64,000 nucleotides of DNA from Parapristionchus giblindavisi. Its lineage: Eukaryota; Nematoda; Chromadorea; Rhabditida; Diplogasteridae. The first letter of the stretch is position 1, and each line of letters begins with the position of its first letter. Where the stretch lies: the NCBI GenBank assembly GCA_943737045.1, contig CALSFV010000036.1, forward strand, positions 620,001 through 684,000, in the 5' to 3' direction. Below the pieces are notes generated by a model that did no database searches, was not told the DNA's origin, and was given only the letters and a program-made list of their open reading frames with translations. The position numbers were made by a program, and so were the translations under genes. This document shows, piece by piece, positions 21,987 to 33,238 of this stretch.

Positions 21987-22162
21987 TGAACATACATGGG
22001 CGAGGTACATGGAACATGATTCAACAGGGGGCATTCGAACGAGAAATGGTTAATTTTACAAGGGCCTTATTTTTTTTTCAAAAATTCCATCTGAACCCCA
22101 CACAATTTTCCAAAAGCTCTAATTTTTCAAGGGACGCCCAAATGTCGTTGCCCATATATGAT
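21987..22162. mobile_element. MITE with CATACATGGGCG end
   Basis: CATACATGGGCGA at the left and TTGCCCATATATGA at the right form imperfect inverted ends. The body carries GAACGAGAAATGG and poly-T. It belongs with the elements at 69 and 8521. Confidence 0.45.
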
Positions 22163-22285
22163 TATGACACTAACGTTCATTGACCAGTTGAATTCATGTC
22201 ACGTATATCATTTAGGAACTATGTGCTTGTCTGTACACGGCTAGACTTTCGATGATATGCAGACATGATCAGTGCTAATAATGGC

Positions 22286-22368
22286 ATTGCGGGCCCGCAA
22301 TGATTTTACACCGCATTGCGGGCCCGCAATCATTAGAAATAAAGAGTCAAGGCCATTGCGGGCCGCAA
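22286..22368. repeat. Three GC-rich perfect palindromes in tandem
   Basis: ATTGCGGGCCCGCAAT occurs at 22286-22301 and 22315-22330, and a shortened form ATTGCGGGCCGCAA at 22355-22368. They stand out in an AT-rich setting. Confidence 0.7.
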
Positions 22369-22584
22369 CCCCCGAATAGCCAACTCTACAACAAATCATT
22401 GCAAATAGAAACGCGAATTCAAGAGGTTGGCAAGTACAAATTGTGATTGCCAATCTTCAAGCAGTCCTTTTGTCCATACACACTAGCAAATTTGCAGCCA
22501 TTCATACACATTTTCCCATGTGTTACCTCTGTGTGATAAATATATTATAAAATAATATTTATTTAAAAACATTACTGTACCCAC

Positions 22585-22672
22585 CTCAATCTTGCCATCG
22601 TACACGTGTGTGGGAACGGCTGAACGTGCTGATGTTCGTGTGTAGTGTCACGTGCGTCCTGTAGTCCACTGT
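22585..22672 (-). pseudogene. Isolated exon B copy
   Basis: Same segment as at 17822 with VPIHVYDGKIE-type coding out of frame with the upstream part, and donor GTGGGTACAGT retained. Downstream on the + strand lies TTTCACCTTGTGTCGTG, the flank into which hAT element 2 inserted. Confidence 0.45.
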
Positions 22673-22749
22673 AATTAGTCTTTTGAGAAAAGAAAATCAG
22701 TGAAACGGCTCTCCTCGAATTACTCACTCTCTCGCCTCTCTTTCACCTT

Positions 22750-23269
22750 GTGTCGTGCAGGGCTGGGATTTTTTGATTTTATGTTTTTGAATTTTTTGAC
22801 CATTTCAAAAAATTCAAAATCAAAAATTTTTTTGAATTTTTTCAAAAAATCAAAAAAAAATTAAATGTAAAAAAGTGTAATCAAAACGAAAAAAGTAAAA
22901 CATTTGCGAAAAATTGTGACAACATTTGACAAAACTTAACAAGATTCCCATTTTTATCAATTTAATGGTCTTGAAGAAGAAGGTTTTAAGGGTTTTAGTG
23001 TTTATGTGTTTGCCCAATGCACTTGCGTAGAATTAAAAAAAAAAAGTCCAAAAATATCATAATTTTCATATTTCAAAATTCGCTTAATTGCGTTGTTGAC
23101 TCTGTTTACCTCTTTTCTGATTAAAATAATGTGTTTGAATTATTTAATTCCCTTTATATCCCCGTTTCAAAAAATTTTTGAATTCAAAAAATTTTTGAGC
23201 CATTTTTTGAATTTTTTGATCAAAAAAAATTTTTAAATTATTTTCAAAAATCCCAGCCCTGGTGTCGTG
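22750..23269. mobile_element. hAT-type non-autonomous element 2 with 8-bp duplication
   Basis: The element runs 22758-23261 between CAGGGCTGGGAT and ATCCCAGCCCTG and is flanked by GTGTCGTG at 22750-22757 and 23262-23269. Paralogous copies of the target (CCTTGTGTCGTGGTGACTTT, near 16182) contain one GTGTCGTG and no insert. The interior is dominated by AAAATTCAAAAA-type sequence. It shares its ends with element 1 but almost none of the interior. Confidence 0.85.
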
Positions 23270-23279
23270 GTGACTTTTG

Positions 23280-24313
23280 ACGACGCAAAAATTAGATGAA
23301 CGTGACTTTCGCAACATGGTGGAATCCCGTTTCAAGCATTCATCATTACAACAAGCGAATGAACTGGAGTTTTACAGAACGCATATTTTAATTTATGAAA
23401 TACAATATATACAATAGGTATGACGAAACAGCAAACAATTCTCTAACCCAATCATAAACTAACTATCGATTGATCTATGAGAAAGAAAACTACGGTACAC
23501 TCTCGATCACTCATAGCGCTACCGTAGGTCAACGATCTTAGAAGGTTACGGTAAGGAGCATAATCACCCAAACAATCGTCAATACCATCGAATTTGATTC
23601 TCGCAATATCTTGTCTAATATCCTTGAAACAAGAACTGGACAGGTGTGATTATGAGAAGGAGTACTGATCTCTCACATACATTTTCGAAGCCCTCGCCGT
23701 TTTGTTTATTTAGTGTTTCGATTTTCGAAATATGGTTGGTCGATTTAGAAAATTAGTTATTTTTTTCGATTAAAAATCGTCATTTTTATCTTCGTTTCAT
23801 ATCAGGTTTCCTGAAAATGAGCCATATAGTTTTTGTGCGATATTATTGTATCTGCTCATCACTTCTTAATGCAGCATCGCTATGTGTACTACGTTAAAAA
23901 TCGTCAATATTCAGTAAACATACTCGATCGGCTTCCTTAGAAACGGAACGCCGCAGCGCCTTTCGTTTTATGAATTAAATAATAGACCATTGCATTAGCC
24001 TTATGGCTTGCGCGCTAATGCCGTAACGCCGTAAAGTGATACATTTCGTTATGTACGCTTCGGCGTAAATTTTGGTGAGTTGGATCTCGAGTGGATAATA
24101 CATATGTGCCTTGCAATTGTTGTAAACGGTTACAGAATTCAAAACAAGTAGAATAAATTTTGAGAAAGAGGATAGACCGCACCGCATTGAGAAATGCAGA
24201 ATGTGAATGAAATGAATACATGAAGTGTGACGGACAGACAAAACGACAGACAGATGTGCCTTATCATTTAATAGAATAAAGTACACCTCATACACTCTTG
24301 TAATCCATACACA
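23280..24313. other. Repeat remnants, no gene
   Basis: 23280-23670 continues the copied-gene flank (AAACGGGATTCCACC on the minus strand, then the 5' flank repeat). 23680-24300 has no recognised exon. A 106-codon minus frame there does not look protein-like. Confidence 0.45.
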
Positions 24314-24325
24314 TCACAAACTCAC

Positions 24326-24422
24326 TCCGCCCTTATTGCCCGAGGCGACTTCCTCGTTGAGTACACGAAGGAGCAGATCAAAGTAGATTATTTTCAACCA
24401 TGAACACCGGGTCATGGGTCGA
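24326..24422 (-). pseudogene. Isolated exon-like segment
   Basis: Minus strand, between TTTTTTTCAG-like acceptor and GTGAGTTTG donor. One frame begins THDPVFMVENN and meets TGA; another contains LLLRVLNEEVASGNKGG up to the donor. This suggests an exon with a one-base shift. 24608-24580 upstream carries the KVLLMTPL exon fragment. Not assigned to a family. Confidence 0.35.
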
Positions 24423-24429
24423 CTGAAAA

Positions 24430-25201
24430 AAATCAGTTCGCGATTCCCGATGGTTACGGTAGCCCAATACCGTACACCTACACTGATAACATTGGTACAA
24501 TTTTTAATTCCATACACCATCTCCCAACCGATTTATAACTCGTTGCCGAAATGGGCGTTGCCGAAATGTCCACCCCCCCCCCAACGGCGTCATCAAGAGC
24601 ACCTTGCCCTGCAATCAAAAATCATTCAATATTATGATTTACAGTACCCTTCCGTCTACAGTTTGACCATAACCGACTAATATTATGACATACAGTACAT
24701 CAAGCGTGCTTCAATCCCAGAACCGGCTACCGTACCGCAGCGGTGAATCGGCCTGATGAAGAATGGGAGGGGGGTGAGAGTTCAAATTTCTTCTCTCGAA
24801 AACAGAGAAGTGCCCGATTATTGATTGGTTTATCCAGTGAAACAGCTATAGTACACGTCGATATATTGATTCGGAGGATTACGGTAATTATCGATTGATT
24901 TATGAGAAAGAAAAATACGGTGCCCTCTCGCGCTCTAATAGTGCTACCGTAGGTCAAGGATCTGAGAAGGTTCCGGTAAGGAGCATGGAGCATACTCTTT
25001 GTATCGCTCAATTCTTCACAAATATGCCAACAAACACAATGCCCATTAATCTGTCAAGGTAAGGAAGATGTGCGCCCAACCAATCGATAATATTATGTAT
25101 TGAATGTTTTCTTATAAGATAAAAATAAATATCTTTGATCTTGAGCTAAATTAAATTTGTTTCAAGCATATCCCTTTCTAATATGATTGCATCATGAAAT
25201 C
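24430..25201. other. Repeat remnants before the giant palindrome
   Basis: Includes the exon fragment at 24580-24608, a poly-C run at 24573-24582 and the 5' flank repeat at 24880-25010 (GTGCTACCGTAGGTCA). No intact gene. Confidence 0.45.
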
Positions 25202-25794
25202 AACATGAGTAGTATAGTACTGGCTCGATAACATAAAAAACAGCTGTCTATAGGATGTTTTTTTGAGATGTTTTTTGAGATGTTTTTTGTTTGTTTTTTG
25301 TTTTTTGTTTGTTTTTTGAGATGTTTTTTAAGTTGATTTTTTGTTTACATTATCGATTTTTTTGTAGATCAATCAAAATGATAATAATGATTGACAACTC
25401 TTATCAGCCAATCAATAAAATCACTCTAATCAATTACTACAATAATCATCAGTAGTAAACAATAATCAACAGTAATAAACAGTAATCAATAATACAGTAA
25501 TCAATTTGAAAAAATCAATACATTATCGATTTTTTGTAGATCAATGATTCATATTATCGATTATTTCAAGATCAATGATAAAAAACAATTGAAATCACAG
25601 TAATCAACAAAGACTTACCAGACAGACGCAGCCGCACGGTCGACTAATGAAGCTATAGACTGATCTACCTAGGGGCGGGGCCTCCTCCCATATATTGAAA
25701 CTCCTCCCCTTCCCCTTCACTTCGCTCGGGACCGCTCGGAACCACTTTGCTTCTCTATACCCTCTTGCTTTTACATTATCTCTCTGCCTAATAG

Positions 25795-25797
<3 letters not shown>

Positions 25798-25858
<61 letters not shown>

Positions 25859-25935
25859 GACAGAGATATGGATACCAAGAGAGTGAGTGAGAGAGAGAGG
25901 ATTTCAAGAGAGTGAGAGAGAGAGAGAGAGAGGAT
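25798..25935. repeat. GA microsatellite in left arm
   Basis: (AG)n with an internal CAGACAGACAGAGACAGAG variation. The mirror (CT)n tract is at 39796-39930 in the right arm. Confidence 0.85.
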
Positions 25936-26189
25936 ATCCATTACACGTCTGCTTGATTATGAAGAATGTGCAATATGACCCTACACCTGACACCTCTAGA
26001 TAGCTAGAAAGAGACAGATATACCGTAATCTCCAATCACTCCAGTTACCAGTCATAACGAATTGAATACAGTATAGTATATAATATTTATATACTGAAGC
26101 TAAAGGGTGAATGATGGAGAGATAGGTGCCAAGATAAACGAAGGCCCGGATTAAAGAGGTTAAAGTCTTTCCCGCTCATCGGTATTGAG

Positions 26190-28110
26190 AGATATAAACA
26201 CTCAAACCAGACAACTTGCGAGGCCGTGATTATATGGGTACAGCAAGAGTCATTTCGTAAAAATGAAGAAGGGATTGTGGCAGTACTCTTTTATCCAGAA
26301 GATGATTAATTACTCTCATCCATCTCTTCCTACTCACTAATTCTACAATCCTTTCTCATACTCTAATTCAATCACAACAACAACAACAACAGATATAAAT
26401 ATAGGCTTACGAATGATTAAATACAAGTTGACAAGGTAATCATTACATCAAGATAGCACATGTAATACAACCTTCTCTCTCTCAGTAAAACCACTCTCAT
26501 GATATATCTCATCTTTATTATCAGAGCATATGTCGAACATAGATTTATTAAAGGAAACAATTAACACCCCCTCATTCTACTGAATGGCAAGAGTCATTTC
26601 GTAATATGAGGAAGAGATTTAGACTGTACACAAATGATTACTTACCCTTATACCACTATTCCTTCTTAGTAGTTCCATTCCCATAATCAATCACAACAAC
26701 AAAAAAAAAGAGATATTAATTTATGTTTATGAATGATTAAAGACAAGTTGATCGAGACAAGTTGATCATCACATTAAAACAACGCATAAAATAAAACCAC
26801 TCTCATGAAATATCTCATCATCATTAGCAGTGCATATAACACACATACATATATTTTAAAGTCATCAATGCAAGATGATCGAGACAAGGTTACATCAAGA
26901 CATGAAATACCTTCTCTCAGCAAAACCACCCTCATGATATATCTCATGTTCTCTAGCAGGGCAAATGTCGACCACAAATTTATTAAAGGAAAGAATGAAT
27001 TTATTAAAGGAAAGAATTAGGCGGGTATTAAGAGTATACGTTGTTTACTATAGCTGTTACAATATCTCATTCTAATGAATTCTCTTCATCTATTTCTTAG
27101 ATCACCCTGACAATTAACAACCAAAGAGATATGACATTCACTTTCTGTGAACGCATTCATAATGAAGAAAAAACACCTAGCAGATAAATACTAAGATAAA
27201 CCTAATGAAACCATGATTTAGCTAGTGATTACTTAATTAGGTTATTCCAACTGAAATTAGTAGAGATGAGGTATGCTAAACAAAAAGGAAAGCTAAGACG
27301 AGACCCTTCGTTTCTATCTCTGCCGAAAGGAATAAAGGAGAGGGAGACGCTACTATAAAAACCACATAATGAGTAGAGATTTTCAAATGTTACAAATGAA
27401 ATATGTGAATTGCATAACTAATATTTTAAGAGAGGTTTTTAGTCTCTCTCACTCATCACTAGTGAGGGATATAAATACTCAAACCAGACAACCTGCCAGA
27501 CCGTGAATATATGGGCGGATGGTATGTCAAGAGTCATTTCGTAATATGAGGAAGAGATTTAGACTGTACACAAAATGATTACTTACCCTTAAACCACTAT
27601 TCCTTCTTAGTAGTTACATTCCCATATTCAGTCACAACAACGACAAGAGATATAAATATAGGCTTATCAACGATTAAAGGCAAGTTGGTCGAGAAAAGTT
27701 AATCATCCCATTAAAACAACACATAAAATAAAAACCACTCTCATGAAATATCTCATCATCATTAGCAGTATATCACACATACATATATTTTTAAAATCAA
27801 CAATGACAATCGACTGATTACAACCTACGGTGATCAGCATTGCTATTACAATACACTAATCTAATCAATTCTCTACTTACTACACTATCATGACAATAGC
27901 AGTCAGAGAGATACAGCAGCCAAATCATTTATTCACTTTCTTTGATGACACACATAATAAACAAATCCATTAAATATAAACTGCGACAACCATAGTAAAA
28001 CCTTAATCTAACTAGTGATTACGTAACTAGGATATTCCAACTGAAATTAGTAGATATAAAGTATAATATAAATACTCAAACCAGACAGCTCTCCAAAAAG
28101 CGTAATGCCA
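26190..28110. repeat. Diverged internal direct repeats of the palindrome arm
   Basis: AAACCAGACAACTTGC at about 26208, AAACCAGACAACCTGCC at 27480 and AAACCAGACAGCTC at 28072 each begin a related unit. AAGAGTCATTTCGTAA, CTATTCCTTCTTAGTAGTT and CCACTCTCATGATATATCTC recur in order. The right arm has the mirror set at about 37620-39540. Non-coding. Confidence 0.65.
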
Positions 28111-28627
28111 TATATCGTGGTTGAGAAAGAGAAGCGGAAAAGCAGAGAGGGTCATAAAACCAATGAAAGAGACAAAAAAAAATAAACGTGTAAATCATTA
28201 ATTCATAGAAAGAGCACATCTCTACAGTGATTCATTCCTTTTTAGTAACTAAATCAGACCATCATTCTATGAACATGGAAATCTAGAAACATCAACTCAA
28301 CTGGAGCACCGATAATGCAAATGTATGAAAAGTTATATTATTGATATAGAGGTGAAATTAACGGTTTATGAGTGAAGACACATCTCCAATTAGTATGACC
28401 ATACAAAAAAATACAGTCCACTATTATTACTCCGAATTCACACAGACGCTACTCAACACTAACTAATAAAGAAAATGTTTTGATGAATAGTGCATTGCAT
28501 ACGAATTATATATTGATTTGATCAAGCTACTGAAATTAAAAGAGACAAATCTCAATGCAAATGCGCGGAAGATATTACGGGAAAAGATTACACGAAGGAA
28601 TATAACAGGAATATTACAACCATACAA

Positions 28628-28813
28628 GTGTCATATCCTTACTTTCAAAGTTCGACCCTATCCAGCGCTACTTCTCGGTTGAATCGACGAGTGGCCAATT
28701 CACATTCTCCTCAAAATGTTCCAACAAAAAATCATATTTTTACTAGAGTACATTTGCATGCTTTTTATATACTGTACTTCACGTTGAATTATCGTTCCTT
28801 TCTTTATTCATAG
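28628..28813 (+). CDS. Short ORF in palindrome arm, doubtful
   Basis: 61-codon frame starting MSYPYFQSSTLSS, duplicated exactly on the opposite strand at 37099-36914. No family is recognised. The only support is intactness in both arms, which a recent duplication explains without selection. Confidence 0.15.
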   Translation: MSYPYFQSSTLSSATSRLNRRVANSHSPQNVPTKNHIFTRVHLHAFYILYFTLNYRSFLYS

Positions 28814-28869
28814 GGTTAGAGATCGACCTCGAATCATCGCCTTGGGACTTTATTTATTCATACAGAGCG

Positions 28870-30400
28870 AATTCAGCCCGGATCAAATAAAGGTGGCGGT
28901 AAATAAGAAGTGAGAGAGATAAACCCCTCAACAATACTAAAAATCTAGAAAGCAACCACTAATGATGCATTTGTGCGTTAGAAACAATACATATTGGAAA
29001 TCTTAATAGTAGACATACGCTAAGATAGTTATTTATTTGTATAATAGTACTAACGCTGTGACACACAACTATGTTTCTGTTCATTTCACTGGATTTGCAT
29101 GGGATATCACTAAAGGTGAATAACTAAAGAATGTAGATCTTGCAGTACACACCCTATCGATATTGGATGATCGGTGGTGGTTGATATGCTGGGTTTATAC
29201 ACTTTCCATTATGTAAATACACTTATATGAAACATAGTCCAAACCTGTTGTCCCGTTTGTTTTTTCTATTATTTTGAGATGTGCTCTGATGAAATACATG
29301 TTTAATACATGTATATGGCACACTGTCTATAGGTGAAATCATGGTCTTCTATAGTGTTTTCGTTGTCAAAGTCTTTTCAGGTAACGAACGTCCAAACCTC
29401 ACTTATTGATATAGTGTACATAGCTATTCTAACTAGAATGGTCAGAACCCCTTATTTATATAACGATGTTTCTTGATGATGAACACTAGGCGTATTTACA
29501 TTTTTACGATATCTAAAGTTGATTGAACATCGTAATAATACATATAAACACCATCTCTGCCTCTTTATCTATATCGTAACATCGCATTTATGCGGACTGA
29601 ACTAATCATGCACTGCACTATACTAATCATATTTTAGCGGCAGATACACTCTACTTTTCCACAACATAAAGTGTGTTTTTATTATTGTTTCGTATGCAGT
29701 AATAAACGGGCAAAAATCATTCTACATATCGTGCACTATTTCTCGCTCTCTCGCCTACTCCATCAACAGAAAAGGATCAACAGACGAATCCCCTCCTAGA
29801 AGGATTTGGAATGCCTGGAGGTGTACTTCCAACTGTCAAGCAGGCCTAATGGACGATAGCGGAACGTTTTCGTGGGTTTTCTACTCCAATCAACAAGTTT
29901 TAGTTCGATCGTTTTCTTGAATGGAGAATAACATCTCTCAGAGACGGAAGAATAAGAACTTGCAAGAAAATTCCCCCTGCCCCTGACTTACTCTTCTGCA
30001 CTTAGTGCTGATAAGATAAATGTATTGTATTGTATCGTGCACTATTTCATTCAAGTTATTGTCCGCTAGAATCATGAATGAATAACACTGAATGTTAATT
30101 TCTATAACCGGTAAAAAGCACGATTTTGAATGGTAAAGATATCGAAAATATAAGTGGGAACCCTCCCGGTACGGTATTTTCTACTTACTGAGCTACACTG
30201 ATACCTCTCGAATCTAGTAGTAGTAAACAGAAATCAACATTGTTGGACTCACATATTACACCAAATCAGTCTTTAATACTTCATTACCACGAGTAACTTT
30301 CACAATGTAGGACATCTTAACTGTTTCAATCAACACAAACAATCATGACAAATCTTTATAATTATTTGATCACATAGTGAATTTATGTAATATAGTATAA
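28870..30400. other. Palindrome arm, no gene seen
   Basis: AT-rich sequence without a splice-bounded exon. Contains CTTAGTGCTGATAAGATAAA near 30000, a word shared with repeat F. Near 30157-30215 the complement includes a TAGCTCAGTAAGTAGA box-A-like string. Mirrored in the right arm. Confidence 0.4.
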
Positions 30401-30402
30401 TC

Positions 30403-30651
30403 ATGAGTCATTTAATTGTCGAACTATGTACTAATTTATGTAGTCAAACATTGCAATATAGAACCATGGTATATCGCGTATATCACGCAAGAGTGTACAG
30501 AACAGCTCAACTCTGCGTAATCATATTATTAAATGCATATCATTACATGATCAAACATGACATTAACGCGATCATACATGAAAATACCAAAATCCTAATT
30601 AAGTTTGCATTTATCCATGGTAATTCAAGCATCTATGTCAGTTCTAAATGA
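30403..30651 (+). CDS. 82-codon ORF in palindrome arm, doubtful
   Basis: Starts MSHLIVELCTNLCSQ, mirrored at 35324-35076. It contains a hydrophobic stretch around VIILLNAY. No relation to Maverick proteins or any other family is recognised. Confidence 0.2.
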   Translation: MSHLIVELCTNLCSQTLQYRTMVYRVYHARVYRTAQLCVIILLNAYHYMIKHDINAIIHENTKILIKFAFIHGNSSIYVSSK

Positions 30652-30782
30652 TTTATCGAACAATATGTAGATAGATTCGCTTTGCAGGGAGTTATATCTC
30701 AATGTAATGTGTTACAAATTTATGTTATACTTGGAGGATCATGAGGTATTTACTCGAACAACTATGTTGTCCCATTAATAAT

Positions 30783-30974
30783 TCAAACAATATGCTTTTC
30801 TATTATAAGAAATGGCCCAAAATATGGATTTATAGTAGTATTGGTCACTTGAAAATCGTCATGTTGTAAATTCCGGGTACAACCAACCAGTTTCCGATAT
30901 ACTATACTATTAACTTGAACAGGACCTTCCAACAGACTACCTAGAACCTCACAACCGCATAGCTTAATCATCAC
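30783..30974 (-). CDS. 63-codon ORF in palindrome arm, candidate small gene
   Basis: Starts MMIKLCGCEVLGSLLEG and contains VNSIVYRKLVGCTRN. It is mirrored at 34753-34944. It is divergent from the ORF at 31024 with only 49 bp between the two start codons, an arrangement that could share a promoter. Amino-acid composition is more protein-like than the other frames of the arm, but no family is recognised. Confidence 0.25.
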   Translation of the reverse strand: MMIKLCGCEVLGSLLEGPVQVNSIVYRKLVGCTRNLQHDDFQVTNTTINPYFGPFLIIEKHIV

Positions 30975-31023
30975 AACTTCAGCTGATTTTGAGAAAATGA
31001 GACACTATTGATACCGTTAATTT

Positions 31024-31215
31024 ATGGTAGAAAGTGAGAAAGGCTTCCCGTTTTCTATATTACACAACACCAATCTGCTTACAAAAGAAATCTACAATCG
31101 TTTACTCCAACACCGGATAGCCAGAGAAGAATTTCAAGAACAGGTTCTTCAAGAATACAAAAATATACCAGCCATATTAGTGATTTCTACGCTAGCAACA
31201 CATCCCAGTAGATAA
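31024..31215 (+). CDS. 63-codon ORF in palindrome arm, candidate small gene
   Basis: Starts MVESEKGFPFSILHN and contains NRLLQHRIAREEFQEQV, an amphipathic charged helix. It is mirrored at 34703-34512. It pairs divergently with the ORF at 30974-30783. Function unknown. Confidence 0.25.
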   Translation: MVESEKGFPFSILHNTNLLTKEIYNRLLQHRIAREEFQEQVLQEYKNIPAILVISTLATHPSR

Positions 31216-31644
31216 CTGACTACATATTCAAAAGCTGCATGAGTAGTGATATTACAGAAATGGATTCTTTATGTATGGCTAAGTTTGTCAAACTTTTGAA
31301 TAATCCATAATATAACCATGAATTAATAAACAAAATAGAATTACAGGTATATAATTGATTATGTAGTGCAGCTTTACATTACACACTAATGAACACCTTT
31401 CAATCCTATCAATAGTTGCCTTATTTATTGATGAGGAGAGAAATATCCACAAATCTTACATTTATTCGATCAATAGGTTGATATATCATTAACCGGTGAT
31501 ATGAAACACCAATGAAACTATTACCATATACCAATTACATCTAAATATTGTCTATGATGTTTATTCAAAATGATCAGTATGCAACAAGCTCAATGAAGAC
31601 ACATAGATGTATGGTCTATTAACAAATCTTCAATTAAAATCTAA

Positions 31645-32400
31645 ATATTATATTTTATCTGCTATGCATTCAGACGTAAAGATATGTCAAAATCTTTCAA
31701 GGTACACATAATAACCAATACATAACCATGACATAACCAAACATAACATAACCATGACTTAACCAAACATAACATAACCATGACATAACCAAACATAGCA
31801 TAACCATAACCATAACATGACATTGATTACTGTATTCTATTTTATCTGCTATGCACTCACACGTAAAGATATGTCAAAATCTTTCAAGGTACGCATGATA
31901 ACCACTACATAACCATGACATAACCAAACATAGCATACCCATAACCACTACATAATCACGACATAACTAAGCCTAAGCCTAAGCATGTATTATATTTTAT
32001 CTGCTATGCACTCACACGTAAAGATATGCCAAATTCTTTCAAGGTATACATGATAACCAATACATAATCATGACATAACCAAACATAACATAACCATGAC
32101 ATAACCAATCATAACATAACCATCACATAACCAAACATAGCATAACCATAACCATAACATGACATTGATTACTGTATTCTATTTTATCTACCATGCACTC
32201 ACACGTAAAGATATGCCAAAATCTTTCAAGGTACGCATGATAACCACTACATAATCATGACATAACTAAGCCTAAGCCTAAGCCTGTATTCTATTCTATC
32301 TACTATGCACTCAGACGTAAAGATATGCCAAAATCTTTCAAGGTACGCATGATAACCACTACATAATCATGACATAACTAAGCCTAAGCCTGAGATGTCG
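31645..32400. repeat. Five-fold internal repeat with ACATAACCA minisatellite and telomere words
   Basis: The unit TATGCACTCACACGTAAAGA...TCTTTCAAGGTACGCATGAT occurs five times (about 31651, 31841, 31990, 32183 and 32297). The units are separated by variable arrays of CATAACCATGACATAACCAA. Several end in TAAGCCTAAGCC, the complement of the nematode telomere repeat TTAGGC. Mirrored at 33325-34085. Confidence 0.75.
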
Positions 32401-32489
32401 TTCATTTTGATTTATCTGCAAAAATCGATAATGCCGTAAATATTGCTCTTTCAACTGCATGGTTTTAATAAGTTCATTACTGCACTTAT

Positions 32490-33238
32490 CCTAAGCCTAA
32501 GCCTAAGCAGGGGCGTATGAAGCGATTCCGAGCGAAGCGAAGGATGTTTTTTTGCGGTGGTTTCTTCTTTTGTTGCTTCTTCTTCCTAGATTGCCCCTTA
32601 TCATCATTTGGTTTAAAAATCGTTACTTACAAGTAACCTCAACCTTTATCTTATTTACAGAAACTGTAAACTGACACAAAAAACTGTTTACTCTAAACTC
32701 ATTAGCGTTAAACATCTGAACTATTTTTACCCTCCGCTCTGGCATACTCTCTCGCAGACAAAGAAAGAGAGAGAGAGAGTGGTCAGTGCGGGGAGTTTCA
32801 AGTTAGACTTATGCTAAAGTCAATCCATCTCTTTATTTCACACACTGTTTCTTCGTTTTCTGATCACGAGAGAGAGTTGGAGGTTGATAAGTTCACTCAT
32901 AAATGCTTTTTCGCTCTTAAATGATTTGAAACTCCCCGCACTGACCACTCTCTCTCTCTCTTTCTCTGTCTGCGAGAGAGTATGCCAGAGCGGAGGGTAA
33001 AAATAGTTCAGATGTTTAACGCTAATGAGTTTAGAGTAAACAGTTTTTTGTGTCAGTTTACAGTTTCTGTAAATAAGATAAAGGTTGAGGTTACTTGTAA
33101 GTAACGATTTTTAAACCAAATGATGATAAGGGGCAATCTAGGAAGAAGAAGCAACAAAAGAAGAAACCACCGCAAAAAAACATCCTTCGCTTCGCTCGGA
33201 ATCGCTTCATACGCCCCTGCTTAGGCTTAGGCTTAGGA
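32490..33238. repeat. Core palindrome with telomere-motif borders
   Basis: CCTAAGCCTAAGCCTAAGC at 32490-32509 and its complement ending near 33238 bracket the innermost part. Inside are GAGCGAAGCGAAGGATG, a GCTCTGGCATACTCTCTCGC/GA-rich block and the 124-bp spacer 32802-32925. The GCTCTGG...CTCTC hairpin block resembles 53046-53105 and 63416-63470. Confidence 0.65.

Noticed and set aside
28628..28813. 61-codon ORF as a Maverick gene
   Set aside because: No resemblance to any Maverick core protein; kept only as a doubtful frame.
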